Origin: CAYJAZ01 sp964369185
Lineage (GTDB): Bacteria > Desulfobacterota > Desulfovibrionia > Desulfovibrionales > Desulfovibrionaceae
NCBI GenBank assembly: GCA_964369185.1
Contig: CAYJEN010000004.1
Coordinates: forward strand, 21,620-85,619
Length of the DNA stretch: 64,000 bases
Direction: 5' to 3'
Shown in pieces: positions 36,284-45,128 of the stretch. A program made the translations under genes and the position numbers. Position 1 is the first letter of the stretch; every line of letters starts with the position of its first letter. A model generated the notes under the pieces. That model was not told the DNA's origin. It saw only the letters and a program-made list of their open reading frames with translations, and searched no databases.

Positions 36284-36424
36284 ATGTTGAGTGACTTAAT
36301 CCACAATGCAATGCAATCTTCACCACAAGGTTTTGTGGGCGTAGGGCTTATTTTTATTTATTTTGTAATCATGATTAAAGCAATCGTATACAGAATTAAA
36401 AAGGGTGAACACGTTCACCACTAG
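36284..36424 (+). CDS. Small single-TM protein (46 aa)
   Basis: Unrecognised microprotein. ATG with an AAGGAG Shine-Dalgarno sequence 7 bases upstream and a TTGACT/CATATT promoter. The product starts MLSDLIHNAMQSSPQGF, has one hydrophobic helix (VGVGLIFIYFVIMIKAIVY) and a short basic/His tail ending HVHH. Topology by positive-inside would put the RIKK tail in the cytoplasm. It is followed by a non-coding leader of the EPSPS-like gene. Real expression is likely from the signals; the role is unknown. Confidence 0.6.
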   Translation: MLSDLIHNAMQSSPQGFVGVGLIFIYFVIMIKAIVYRIKKGEHVHH

Positions 36425-36526
36425 ACCCATTTCTTTTAACATTTAATAATTATATATCAAACAAAAAAAATAGCAAGAGTTATCTATCGAATTTAAAAGT
36501 GATGAATAATGGGTATTTGGAGAAAG

Positions 36527-36570
36527 TCAAAGCCCTGTGTAGAGTGAATTGAATTTAGATGGGGCTTTGA
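36527..36570 (+). promoter_or_regulatory. Leader hairpin before the EPSPS-like gene
   Basis: TCAAAGCCC (36527-36535) and GGGCTTTGA (36562-36570) can pair across a 26-base loop, ending 24 bases before the ATG at 36595. It could occlude or organise the ribosome-binding region, or be a relic attenuator; no peptide-coding leader was found. Confidence 0.45.
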
Positions 36571-36594
36571 ACAAACATTAGAATGAGGTGTTTT

Positions 36595-39288
36595 ATGGGA
36601 TTCAGACCTACGCGTAGTTTTGAAAAAAGTAAATTAAACGATGATGATAGACAAGATTCTGAGTATAGCAAAAATTCTTATCAAGAGAATGAGCAATATC
36701 AAAGAAAACCAAGACAAAATAACGGATTCAACGACTCCTACTACAGAGAGAAAAATGGCGATAGTTCAAGCTACTCTCAAAGAGAAAATAGTGGAGACTA
36801 TAATTCAAGATATCAAAAAAACTACGATGATAGAGCACCAAGACGCCCATATTCTCCACGTTCATTTGATAATCAAACTGGTAGATTTGAAAGAAATTCT
36901 GAATTTGCCGGTTCTGACAGAAACAATAGATTTGATAGAAATGACAGAAATGACCGATATGATAGAAACGATAGAAACGAAAGAAAATCATATGGTTATG
37001 ACAGTCAGAACTCAAATAGACGCGAAGGTTATGATAGAGACTATTCTTCACGTCCTTCAAACCAAAACCGCTATAATAATTACGAAAATAAAGAACGCTC
37101 ATCTGATAACTTTTTCTCACCTAGTTCATATAATCAAGAAGAACGTCCACAACGTCAACGTGAATATGGCGAACGCTCTTTCCGTAGCGAAAGAAGCTCT
37201 GACCGCGGCTACGAACAAAGAAGCTACGACAGAAAACCATACGAAGGTAGATCTTTTGATAGACGTTCAAGCGAAGGACGTTCACAAGAGAGACGCTCAT
37301 TCGATAGAGATTCTCAAGAAAATCGCCCATTTGAAAGAGCACCTCGTGAAGGTCGCTCATTCGATAGACCTTATCGTGACAATGAAAGATCCTTTGAAAG
37401 AAGTGATAGAAACGATAGGGGTGATAGGGGTGATAGAGGACAAAGAGGTGAAAGAGGCGATAGAGACGGTTTCCGTCGTAACAACCGCTTCTCCCGTGAA
37501 GGAAGAACCTCACGTTTTCGCGAAAACTCTGACAATCTCTTCGATCTAGATCAATCAATTCTTCGTTTGTTCTTAAAAAGAGCTGAACTTTTACAAGGTG
37601 TTAAGCGTGATAATCGCATACCTCCATCTTTAGAAAAGAAATTGCGTAGTTCATGGGAAGCCGGCGTAGCAAGAGTAACCCGTGATGCTCGTATAGCAAG
37701 AGATTTCTTCAATCTTTTACAACAGATAGAACCAATTCCGTTTGTAAATGGTGAACCGGCATTTTATAATCTTGCACCTCAATTTAGTCCTGTTAATATT
37801 GATTTACCGGGCTTTGCATCTGCACGTCAACTTCGTTTAATGTTTGCTCTTGCTGCTTCAACCGGAGCTATGGCGAACTTTGAAGTATATCTTTCACCAA
37901 GTATGATGTCTACAATCAAGGCGTTTAACCAATTAGGTGGTCAGCTTTGGTGGGAAGGTAATGACAAAGTATTGAGCCGTGGCGGTGAAGGTCTTACAAG
38001 ACATCTAGATAAAGTTGTGCCTGTTGGTGAAGATGTTTTATCATTTTATCTAACTTTATCAATGGCTTTACTCGTGCCTTCAAGATTGAAACTTGTAGGT
38101 GACGGTAATCTTCGTTTCTTAGATACATCGGCTTTACGTAGATATTTACCTGAAATTAATGCACGTATGGCAACAGTAATTCCTGGTCAAGAGGGTATTC
38201 CTGTTCGTATGGAATCAGCTGGAATCTTACCGAATGAATTTGATTTCTCTGCAGAGTTACCTGCTGATTTTATTATCAGTTTTGTAGCGGTTTCTGTTGC
38301 ACGTAGTGACACAAGCGAAGCTTTAACATTTAGAGTTCAAAATCATGCTGAAACAGCAAGAATAAGTGCTGAACTTATTTCACTTTTTGAAATCCTAAGT
38401 ATTGAAAATTCGATTGAAGAAAATGACGGTATTTTAACAATTTCTTATGTTCCTGCTACTCCTGTATTTGCAGATGAAATAAAAGCTGAATTAGATCCGT
38501 TATTTACAACAGCTCTTCTTTCTATTCCTGCTTTTTCAGCCGGTAAATGTGTTCTCCGTGGTGCTCTTAATAGTTCTGACCATAACTGTTTAGAATTCTT
38601 GAAATCTACCGGATTAAAACTCAATATAGAAGATGGTTGCATTATTGCTGAACATCCTGATATGAAGCTAGTTCAACCGGATTATAGCTTAGCTCCTTCT
38701 TATCCATTTGCTCTTGTATTTGCAGCACTTGCATCTTTGAGTGGTGAAGAAGTAACTCTTCCAGAGTATCCGGAAACTATAACAGAAGATATTGTACAAG
38801 GTTTCCTAGCTCAAATCGGGTTGAAAGTTAATGTTGAAAATATTCTTGAAAGAACTGAAGTATCTACAGATACATGGTTTTTACCAAGCTCAGAGTGGGG
38901 TCTTGCAATTAGTTTAGCGGCGTTTATGCGTCCACATATTCGTATTGCGAATCCGGATTCTGTGTTCAATTCATTCCCTACTTTCTGGCGTATTTATAAT
39001 GCTTTACCAGAGCCTGATTTATCAGCTCAAAATCAAGAAGAAATGCCTCCTATGGAAAGCACAAGACGTCGTATTATTTCACAACATCCTGAAAACTTTG
39101 CTGATGAGATAGAAGACGAAGAAAGTGAAATTGAAACAGAAATCTCTACCAAAGATGAATATAATGTAGAAGAAAATTCAGAAGAAGTATCTGAAAATGT
39201 TGAACAGTCAATTGACGAAGTAGACAAAGAACAGAATGCAAATACTGAATCTAACGATGATGGCTTCTTTGATTTCTATTCAAAATAA
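36595..39288 (+). CDS. EPSP-synthase-like protein with AroQ-like helix and Arg/Asp-rich disordered N-terminus
   Basis: About 897 aa; start MGFRPTRSFEKSK (GAGGTG 5 bases upstream) is preferred over the ATG at 36583. Residues about 10-310 are low complexity, dominated by Arg, Asp, Ser, Tyr, Asn and Gly (units like DRNDR and RRSFDR). Residues about 315-385 (DLDQSILRLFLKRAELLQGV, then PPSLEKKLRSSWEAG) look like an AroQ chorismate-mutase helix bundle. Residues about 395-790 resemble the two-lobed EPSP-synthase fold, but the KSxTxR substrate loop is replaced by FASARQLRLMFAL, so catalysis is doubtful. An acidic Glu/Asp tail closes the protein. The architecture suggests a diverged shikimate-family or scaffold/RNA-binding role; function not established. 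Confidence 0.6.
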   Translation: MGFRPTRSFEKSKLNDDDRQDSEYSKNSYQENEQYQRKPRQNNGFNDSYYREKNGDSSSYSQRENSGDYNSRYQKNYDDRAPRRPYSPRSFDNQTGRFERNSEFAGSDRNNRFDRNDRNDRYDRNDRNERKSYGYDSQNSNRREGYDRDYSSRPSNQNRYNNYENKERSSDNFFSPSSYNQEERPQRQREYGERSFRSERSSDRGYEQRSYDRKPYEGRSFDRRSSEGRSQERRSFDRDSQENRPFERAPREGRSFDRPYRDNERSFERSDRNDRGDRGDRGQRGERGDRDGFRRNNRFSREGRTSRFRENSDNLFDLDQSILRLFLKRAELLQGVKRDNRIPPSLEKKLRSSWEAGVARVTRDARIARDFFNLLQQIEPIPFVNGEPAFYNLAPQFSPVNIDLPGFASARQLRLMFALAASTGAMANFEVYLSPSMMSTIKAFNQLGGQLWWEGNDKVLSRGGEGLTRHLDKVVPVGEDVLSFYLTLSMALLVPSRLKLVGDGNLRFLDTSALRRYLPEINARMATVIPGQEGIPVRMESAGILPNEFDFSAELPADFIISFVAVSVARSDTSEALTFRVQNHAETARISAELISLFEILSIENSIEENDGILTISYVPATPVFADEIKAELDPLFTTALLSIPAFSAGKCVLRGALNSSDHNCLEFLKSTGLKLNIEDGCIIAEHPDMKLVQPDYSLAPSYPFALVFAALASLSGEEVTLPEYPETITEDIVQGFLAQIGLKVNVENILERTEVSTDTWFLPSSEWGLAISLAAFMRPHIRIANPDSVFNSFPTFWRIYNALPEPDLSAQNQEEMPPMESTRRRIISQHPENFADEIEDEESEIETEISTKDEYNVEENSEEVSENVEQSIDEVDKEQNANTESNDDGFFDFYSK
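36630..37520 (+). repeat. Low-complexity coding repeats (Arg/Asp/Ser)
   Basis: Degenerate GATAGAAAC, GAAAGA and CGTTCA units encode tandem NDR, DRG and RSFDR motifs. Several reading frames and the reverse strand stay open here only because stop codons are rare in these units. Confidence 0.8.
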
Positions 39289-39404
39289 GATAAATTCAAA
39301 CTAGATAATATTTCTGAATTGAGGATTTTATTTGTAGATTATAGTCTATAACTTATATGAATCAATTCAGAAATATTCTAAATAGTGCGATTTTGAGGTT
39401 CTGT

Positions 39405-39986
39405 ATGTATAACCATTTGAAAAAAATATCTTTTTTATTTCTTATTTTAGGTTTAACAGCTTGTTCAAAAATGGAAGTTTCAAATCCTTTTGCAACTGAT
39501 CCTGTTGCTGTTGAATCCGTAAATTACGGGCAAATTATTGATATACCTGTTCCCTCTTATATGAAAAGGGAAGATGCGGACTCGTTAGTAATATTAGGAG
39601 AAAATAATCAATCCGTTGGAGTTGAAACATTTTCCGGCGGTAGCGACATTGTTGCTCTTAATAATACAATGATTCATATAATGGCGAAAAATGGCTGGAC
39701 ATTACTTGGATTTAAAGCTGATTCAAGATATGTTCAAATACATAAAAAAGATGCACGTTTAGCTCTTTTATATCTCAAGAAAGATTTAGTTTCAACGACT
39801 TTAGAAGTCTGGGTTTTTGATAATATGGAAGAAAATTCTTCTCGTGAATATTATAATGCCTCACAATTTTCTCAAACAAACCAAGAAGCTACATCTTTAT
39901 TAAAAACTGAACTTGGTGATAATTCACAAAATCCTGTTGACGTTACTGATGAAATAGATTCTAACATTGAACAACTAACAAAATAA
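39405..39986 (+). CDS. Putative lipoprotein
   Basis: Unrecognised 193-aa lipoprotein. The open frame starts at 39357, but the ATG at 39405 with GAGG upstream gives a proper lipoprotein signal, MYNHLKKISFLFLILGLTAC, with lipobox LTAC. The mature part has one alpha/beta stretch (VESVNYGQIIDIPVPSYMKR, then WTLLGFKADSRYVQIHKKD) compatible with a DUF4810/DUF799-like outer-membrane-associated fold, but I do not recognise it firmly. It lies between the EPSPS-like gene and coaBC, 12 bases before coaBC, hence probably in one operon. Confidence 0.7.
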   Translation: MYNHLKKISFLFLILGLTACSKMEVSNPFATDPVAVESVNYGQIIDIPVPSYMKREDADSLVILGENNQSVGVETFSGGSDIVALNNTMIHIMAKNGWTLLGFKADSRYVQIHKKDARLALLYLKKDLVSTTLEVWVFDNMEENSSREYYNASQFSQTNQEATSLLKTELGDNSQNPVDVTDEIDSNIEQLTK

Positions 39987-39998
39987 ATATAGAGAGTT

Positions 39999-41216
39999 AT
40001 GGATAAACATCTACTTTTTGAACTGCCTGAAATGAAGAAAATTCACCTTGGCGTGACAGGTTCTATAGCTGCGTACAAATCTATTGAACTAATGCGTGCC
40101 TTGCAAAAAGCCGGTGTAGAAGTGAGTGTGACTCTAACAGAGTCTGCCATGAAATTTATTTCTCCTTTAACTTTTGAATCTCTTGGCGCAAAACCTGTGT
40201 ATAAAGGGATGTTTGATGAACCTCTCTCTCACTTAGCTCCAAATAAAGATGCGGATGCCTTTGTTATTGCACCTGCAAGTGCTGATACCATCGCTCAAAT
40301 AGCTCTTGGAAGAGCAGATACTCTTCTTGCCGCACAAGCTCTTGCTTTTCCTAAACAATTGGTTATTGCGCCGGCAATGAATCCATATATGTGGGCAAGT
40401 CCTGCTACTCAAGACAATGTAAGTATTTTGAAAAGTCGCGGAGTTATTTTTATAGGTCCTGACAAAGGAAAAGTTGCTTGTAATGATGATGGAGAAGGTA
40501 GATTAGCCTCTGATAAAATTTTATTCCTTAAATCTCTAAAAAGTGTTGTATCTCAAGATCTTACCGGTAAAAAAATCCTGATAACTCTTGGTGCAACTCG
40601 TGAATATTTTGATAGTGTGCGCTACTGGACAAACGGAAGCACAGGAATGATGGGAATGTGTTTTGCACTCTCTGCTTGGCTTAGAGGCGCAGAAGTTCAT
40701 GCTGTTTGTGGTGAAAATGTTACTCTATATTCACCTGATGATGAACTATTTCACAGGCATACAGTTGGAACAGCAAATGAAATGCTCGACGTTTCAGCTA
40801 AATACTGGAATGATATGGACTACGGTATTTTTACTGCTGCTGTAGCTGATTTTAGTCCGGAAAAACATACAGGTGGAAAGTTTAAAAAGTCTTTAGCAGA
40901 TGAAGGGTTTTCACTAAGATTCTACCCTAACCAAGATATTTTGAAACTTTTAGCTGGTGAAAAACAAGCGCATCAAAAAGTGGTTGGTTTTGCGGCGGAA
41001 TCTGCGCATTCTCAAGAAGAACTTGCACAACTTTCTCAAAAGAAACTAAACTCAAAAAGTGCCGATATGATTGTTGGTAATAATGTTGCAGATGCCTTTG
41101 CTACCCTAGATAATAAAGTTTATGTTGCAGATTGCTTTGGAAGAGAAGAACACTGGCAAAAACTGCCTAAAACAGAAATTGCGTGGAATATTCTTACATG
41201 GCTTTCATCCCTTTAA
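39999..41216 (+). CDS. coaBC: Bifunctional CoaBC (phosphopantothenoylcysteine synthetase/decarboxylase)
   Basis: Two consecutive steps of coenzyme A synthesis, 405 aa. The flavodoxin-like CoaC half begins KKIHLGVTGSIAAYKSIELM and contains IAPAMNPYMW, the conserved PXMNXXMW motif, and the ACNDDGEGRLA loop with the active-site Cys. The CoaB half begins GKKILITLGATREYFDSVRYW and has VADFSPE and KTEIAWNI. The start may be 39999 or the downstream MKKIHLG. It is followed after 15 bases by an uncharacterised gene, in the same operon. Confidence 0.95.
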   Translation: MDKHLLFELPEMKKIHLGVTGSIAAYKSIELMRALQKAGVEVSVTLTESAMKFISPLTFESLGAKPVYKGMFDEPLSHLAPNKDADAFVIAPASADTIAQIALGRADTLLAAQALAFPKQLVIAPAMNPYMWASPATQDNVSILKSRGVIFIGPDKGKVACNDDGEGRLASDKILFLKSLKSVVSQDLTGKKILITLGATREYFDSVRYWTNGSTGMMGMCFALSAWLRGAEVHAVCGENVTLYSPDDELFHRHTVGTANEMLDVSAKYWNDMDYGIFTAAVADFSPEKHTGGKFKKSLADEGFSLRFYPNQDILKLLAGEKQAHQKVVGFAAESAHSQEELAQLSQKKLNSKSADMIVGNNVADAFATLDNKVYVADCFGREEHWQKLPKTEIAWNILTWLSSL

Positions 41217-41231
41217 TCTGAGGATGTATTT

Positions 41232-42056
41232 ATGCTACAACAGTCATACACAATTCCTATAGAAACAAAAGTTTGGTTTAATGCCGGACTCGAGTTTCTT
41301 TACATTCCAAATGATGAAAGACGTGAAGAATTAAGCACTAAAAAAGCTTCTGCAAAACCGGTTACATCTAGTAAAGTTAATTCTGCTCAAGTTGCATCTC
41401 ATACTGTGACTCAAGGTCTACAGCAGGGTAGTTATCAGCAAAAAAACATATCACAAAATACTCCACAAAATAGAGTCGCTCCTCAAAAATCCATAATAAT
41501 TGAAAGTCCACGTTCTTCTCAAGAAGCAAGAGAGATTGAGGAGAATAATACAAAATCAATTTATCCACGTCCAATTCTTAAGGAATTTGAATGGAGCAAT
41601 AACTGGAAAGAACTCTATAAAAAAATCATTAGACACGAAAAACCAAAGCTTGCTTGGACCTATACAGGCTTTTATGCTGATCTAATGAAAAATGAAAATG
41701 TTGACCCGAAACGACAAGAACTTGTACGTTCACTTATTCGTAAACTGAATAGACCTAATGGCACCCATGTATTTATTCCTTATGATACGCCTCATAAAAT
41801 AGGCGAATTATTTGAAGAAAATGGAGCAAGTTTTTATTGGTCAGTTATAGCGCATTTAAAAATTAGAAATCTTTTGGTTTTTGGTTCTGAAACAAGAGAT
41901 ACCCTCCTTCTGCCAAGTAGGGGGCGTTATTCCTCTTTCTATTATAATGGGCATAGAGTCTATATACTACCTGATTTGAATAAGATAGAAGATACTGCAA
42001 ATCAAGACGCCTTATATAATTATTTAGATAAGCAACTTTTATCCGTGAATATCTAA
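41232..42056 (+). CDS. Conserved hypothetical protein downstream of coaBC
   Basis: Unrecognised 274-aa soluble protein. A short N-terminal block (residues 1-30, WFNAGLEFLYIPNDERREEL) is joined by a Ser/Gln/Lys-rich disordered linker (about 35-120) to a globular domain (about 120-274) with IIRHEKPKLAWTYTGFYADL, RSLIRKLNRPNGTHVFIPYD and a closing YNYLDKQLL. The C-terminal part looks alpha/beta, with an ILPDLNKIE strand-helix. There is no signal peptide and no TM segment. The position directly after coaBC suggests co-expression, not a shared pathway. Confidence 0.7.
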   Translation: MLQQSYTIPIETKVWFNAGLEFLYIPNDERREELSTKKASAKPVTSSKVNSAQVASHTVTQGLQQGSYQQKNISQNTPQNRVAPQKSIIIESPRSSQEAREIEENNTKSIYPRPILKEFEWSNNWKELYKKIIRHEKPKLAWTYTGFYADLMKNENVDPKRQELVRSLIRKLNRPNGTHVFIPYDTPHKIGELFEENGASFYWSVIAHLKIRNLLVFGSETRDTLLLPSRGRYSSFYYNGHRVYILPDLNKIEDTANQDALYNYLDKQLLSVNI

Positions 42057-42147
42057 AGTTTTATTTTCTTTTGCCGTTTAATTTTGTGTAGATACTTTAA
42101 CGATTTTCGTAAGATTCGGAAAAATAAAATGTACTGCAGAGGCTAAT

Positions 42148-43071
42148 ATGTTTAATATGAAAAATTATATACTTGCTTGTGGATTGAGTGTTCTGTGCTT
42201 TTCACCACTCAATCTTTATGCCGGCGCTCCACCTAGTGAAGCAGAAAGTATAGTGAATGCAAGTTCTACTCAAAATGCCGTAAAACCGGCGATGAGTTCG
42301 TCAACAGTGAATACAAATGCGCAAAGTTTGTCTATTTCAGGTGCGAGTAATAAGAAAAATCCTTATTCAAGTGTAGCGCAAATTCCACCTCCGAAAATTG
42401 TGAAAATGTCTGACCTTGAAGAAGATCCATGTGCAGATGTAAAAATTCAATCTTCCAATGTACATACACCGCAAGTTGTAAGCACAGCACCTCAACAAGT
42501 GCAAGCTCAAACAAGCAGAACTATGTATGAGTACCCAAGCCCGCCTGATACTATATATGATATGGAAAAAATCCGTATTGATAAAGATGAAGTTGAAATG
42601 CGTGAGTTTAAAGTGCAAATTCGCGAACTTGCAAGTCAACTATTTGAAACATTTTCAGGTGCCGGACTTCAAGGCTTGGTTGCTTATCCTGTAACTTTTG
42701 TAAATCTTGAAAACTATAATAGTACTTCTGATTTTGGTCGTTATCTTGCTGAGGCTCTTATTTTTGAGCTAAATCAGCGTGGTTTTCCGGTGAATGATGC
42801 AAAAGTAAGCAATCAAATAGTTTTTCGTGATGATGGGCAGTTTGTGTTTAAAACTCATGGCTCAGAGCGCTTAACCGGTTCAAAAAGTGTTTTCCTTGTT
42901 GGTACTTATCTCAAGGAAAAAGCAGGAATTTTTGTAAATGCCCGCTTAGTACGTAACAATGGTGATGTGCTACGTACAGCACAAATGGTGCTTCCTATGA
43001 ATACCATGCTTGATGGTATGACAAAAGCTCCACTTCTTTCAGGCGGTTCATTGCCGATAAGAGGAAAATAA
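42148..43071 (+). CDS. FlgO-family exported protein
   Basis: Periplasmic or outer-membrane protein with a C-terminal FlgO domain, 307 aa. A signal peptide (MKNYILACGLSVLCFSPL, cleaved near YAGA) is followed by a Ser/Asn/Pro-rich linker to about residue 150, then the FlgO domain starting LASQLFETFSGAGLQG with FVNLENYNSTSDFGRYLAEAL and later FVNARLVRNNGDVLRTAQM. FlgO proteins stabilise flagella at the outer membrane in Vibrio. It heads a three-gene run with a small lipoprotein and a second FlgO-like protein (gaps of 1 and 4 bases). The flagellar link is inference. Confidence 0.8.
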   Translation: MFNMKNYILACGLSVLCFSPLNLYAGAPPSEAESIVNASSTQNAVKPAMSSSTVNTNAQSLSISGASNKKNPYSSVAQIPPPKIVKMSDLEEDPCADVKIQSSNVHTPQVVSTAPQQVQAQTSRTMYEYPSPPDTIYDMEKIRIDKDEVEMREFKVQIRELASQLFETFSGAGLQGLVAYPVTFVNLENYNSTSDFGRYLAEALIFELNQRGFPVNDAKVSNQIVFRDDGQFVFKTHGSERLTGSKSVFLVGTYLKEKAGIFVNARLVRNNGDVLRTAQMVLPMNTMLDGMTKAPLLSGGSLPIRGK

Positions 43072-43072
43072 T

Positions 43073-43351
43073 ATGAAAAATTTATCTAAAAAAAGTATCA
43101 TTTTAGTGAGCTGTCTGTGTATGATGCTGTTTATGTTAGGCTGTTCAACATCTACAAGATCTTCTCATTTTTCGACTTCTGCTAAGTCATCAAACTGGGC
43201 GTATGCTAAAGAGTTACAAGCAGAAGGAAGATATGAAGTTGCTAAAGAATATATGTTACTTGCACTATCTCAAGCGCAAACAATGGACGAGCAAGCTTGG
43301 ATTGAACGTGAGCTTTTCGCTCTTGATTTACAAATAAAAACAAGAAGATAA
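43073..43351 (+). CDS. Small lipoprotein
   Basis: 92-aa protein with a lipoprotein signal (LSKKSIILVSCLCMMLFMLG, then C; lipobox LGCS). The mature part is one helical hairpin, NWAYAKELQAEGRYEVAKEY followed by SQAQTMDEQAWIERELFAL, similar to a single TPR unit. It starts one base after the FlgO-family gene and ends 4 bases before the next FlgO-like gene, so the three are translationally coupled and probably form an envelope complex. Individual function unknown. Confidence 0.8.
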   Translation: MKNLSKKSIILVSCLCMMLFMLGCSTSTRSSHFSTSAKSSNWAYAKELQAEGRYEVAKEYMLLALSQAQTMDEQAWIERELFALDLQIKTRR

Positions 43352-43355
43352 AATT

Positions 43356-43955
43356 ATGAAAAGAAAATATCCACTTATAGTAATTTTCTTATTGATGCTT
43401 GCGCTACTATTACCTTTTTCAGCAGCAGCATTTCTAAGTCAACCGGAGATTCCGGCGGCTACAAAACAACTTGTGGCTGAGCTTGATAAGCAAATTACAA
43501 AAAGATACGTAACTAAGGATTCACCAAAACTTGAACTTGTAATGGTTAGTACGGTGCCTGTTTCTTTAGAAAATCTAAAGGTTACAAATCCGCTTGCAAG
43601 ACAAATCAGTGAAGAAATTTCATCTGCGATGTCAGAAAAAGGTTACAAATTAAATGAATTAAGAAAAGCTGATATCGTTACTATTATTGAAAAAGAAGGT
43701 GAATTTATTCTTACTCGTGATGTACAAGAATTACTTAATTCTTCTGCTAACGGAGTTGGAGTTATAGCTGGTACTTACACAAAAACAGCTGAAAATATTC
43801 GCTATAATATAAGTGTTATTCACCTTCCAACAAATGAAGTTATGGCAAAATCATCAATGACAATTCCAATTAGAAGTGAACTTCAAGAACTACTGGTTGA
43901 GGATGATACGCCAAAGCCTCCTCTTATGCCTAGCGTGCGTACAAGTTTGAACTAA
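43356..43955 (+). CDS. Second FlgO-like exported protein
   Basis: 199 aa with a signal peptide (hydrophobic core YPLIVIFLLMLALLLPF, cleavage near AAA). The mature part shows the FlgO pattern: LVAELDKQITKRY, MVSTVPVSLENLKVTNPLAR, QISEEISSAMSEKGYKLNEL and GVIAGTYTKTAENIRYNIS. It is the last of the three-gene envelope cluster 42.1-44.0 kb. It resembles the first FlgO gene in fold but not closely in sequence, suggesting an ancient duplication. A role in flagellar outer-membrane anchoring is inferred. Confidence 0.75.
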   Translation: MKRKYPLIVIFLLMLALLLPFSAAAFLSQPEIPAATKQLVAELDKQITKRYVTKDSPKLELVMVSTVPVSLENLKVTNPLARQISEEISSAMSEKGYKLNELRKADIVTIIEKEGEFILTRDVQELLNSSANGVGVIAGTYTKTAENIRYNISVIHLPTNEVMAKSSMTIPIRSELQELLVEDDTPKPPLMPSVRTSLN

Positions 43956-44058
43956 AATTTTTTATTAGACAGTTAGGAATTTTTCCTGTAAACTAAAGCT
44001 TTCTAAATTGAAAAAAGTGTATTTTTTCTCAATAACTACTTCAAAATTTGGAGGATAA

Positions 44059-45000
44059 ATGGCACAGACAAATATACTTCTTGAATCGGGCACTAATGAG
44101 CTTGAGATTGTTGAGTTCTATATTGATGAAGAAGGTTATCGTGGGCATTACGGTATAAATGTTGCGAAAGTTGTTGAAATTATTCGTATGCAAGCAGTAA
44201 CCTCTATGCCGCAAATGAGCCACTTTTCAGTAATGGGTGCATTTTCTTACCGTAATGGTAAAATTGTTCCTCTTATTGACTTAGCACTCTTTCTTGATAA
44301 ACAGCCCGAAAGTGTTGAAGATCCTAAAATTATTGTTACGGAATTCAATAAAGTACAAACTGCTTTTCTTGTATCCGGTGTGAACAGAATTTACCGATTG
44401 AGCTGGGAAGATGTTGAGCCTCCGGGAAAATTTTTGCAAAAAATGAGTGGGCAGTCTGTAACGGGTGTTGTAAAGCTAGAAGGTAGAGTTATTTTCCTTT
44501 TAGACTTAGAAGCAATTGTTGCAACCCTTCAACCAAACCTTGCTCTTCGTGAATACGAAAAAACTCCAGATCTTGAAGGCACACGTAAATTCCGTATCTT
44601 GCATGCGGAAGATTCCGCTTCAATTCGTCATCTAGTGCTTGCTATGCTTGAAAAAGATGGTAGATTTGAAGTGCTTCAATGTAGCGACGGTAAGGAAGCA
44701 TTTGATAAGCTTGCTGAAATAAAAAATGAAGCAGTAGCTAACGAATTGCCAATCGAAAGCTATATTCAGGGCGTTATTACCGATATCGAAATGCCTTATA
44801 TGGATGGACTTGCACTTTGTAAAGAAATCAAAGGCGATACGGTACTAAAAAATCTTCCGGTTGCGATATTCTCGTCACTCATTACGCCGGCGACTGAGCA
44901 TAAGGCTGAGTCTGTAGGGGCTGATGCACAATATGCAAAACCTGACTTAAAAAGCATTGCCGATAAAATGTATAACCTTATGGTATCAAAGCTTGGCTAA
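44059..45000 (+). CDS. cheV: Chemotaxis coupling protein CheV (CheW-receiver fusion)
   Basis: Couples chemoreceptors to CheA and provides adaptation; 313 aa. The CheW-like domain (about 10-165) contains YGINVAKVVEIIRMQAVTSM and GKIVPLIDLALFL; the receiver domain (about 180-313) has the acidic pair in HAEDSASIRHLV, phosphoacceptor Asp in GVITDIEMPYMDGLALC, and the conserved Thr/Ser and Lys in IFSSLITPATEHKAESVG and AQYAKPD. GGAGG precedes the ATG. It is monocistronic, ending at a terminator. The organism is therefore chemotactic, in agreement with the MCP at 52.8 kb. Confidence 0.95.
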   Translation: MAQTNILLESGTNELEIVEFYIDEEGYRGHYGINVAKVVEIIRMQAVTSMPQMSHFSVMGAFSYRNGKIVPLIDLALFLDKQPESVEDPKIIVTEFNKVQTAFLVSGVNRIYRLSWEDVEPPGKFLQKMSGQSVTGVVKLEGRVIFLLDLEAIVATLQPNLALREYEKTPDLEGTRKFRILHAEDSASIRHLVLAMLEKDGRFEVLQCSDGKEAFDKLAEIKNEAVANELPIESYIQGVITDIEMPYMDGLALCKEIKGDTVLKNLPVAIFSSLITPATEHKAESVGADAQYAKPDLKSIADKMYNLMVSKLG

Positions 45001-45023
45001 GCTTTAGAATGAATCGATTTTAT

Positions 45024-45060
45024 AAGAAAACTGCATGATTTAGTGCGGTTTTCTTTTTTA
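45024..45060 (+). terminator. Terminator of cheV
   Basis: AAGAAAACTGCA (45024-45035) pairs with TGCGGTTTTCTT (45044-45055, one G-T pair) and is followed by T4. Confidence 0.8.
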
Positions 45061-45128
45061 AATAATATTGTTTGAGTTTACTTTTCTCTGAAATTTTACT
45101 ATGATAAAAAAAAATAAGAGGTTATACT

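Noticed and set aside
36641..37549. Long open frame (about 300 codons) overlapping the Arg-rich N-terminus of the EPSPS-like gene, plus two reverse-strand frames
   Set aside because: They arise because the AGA/GAT/GAA repeat units contain few stop codons in other frames; the products are low-complexity Met/Ile/Thr-rich or Tyr/Phe-rich sequences with no ribosome-binding site.
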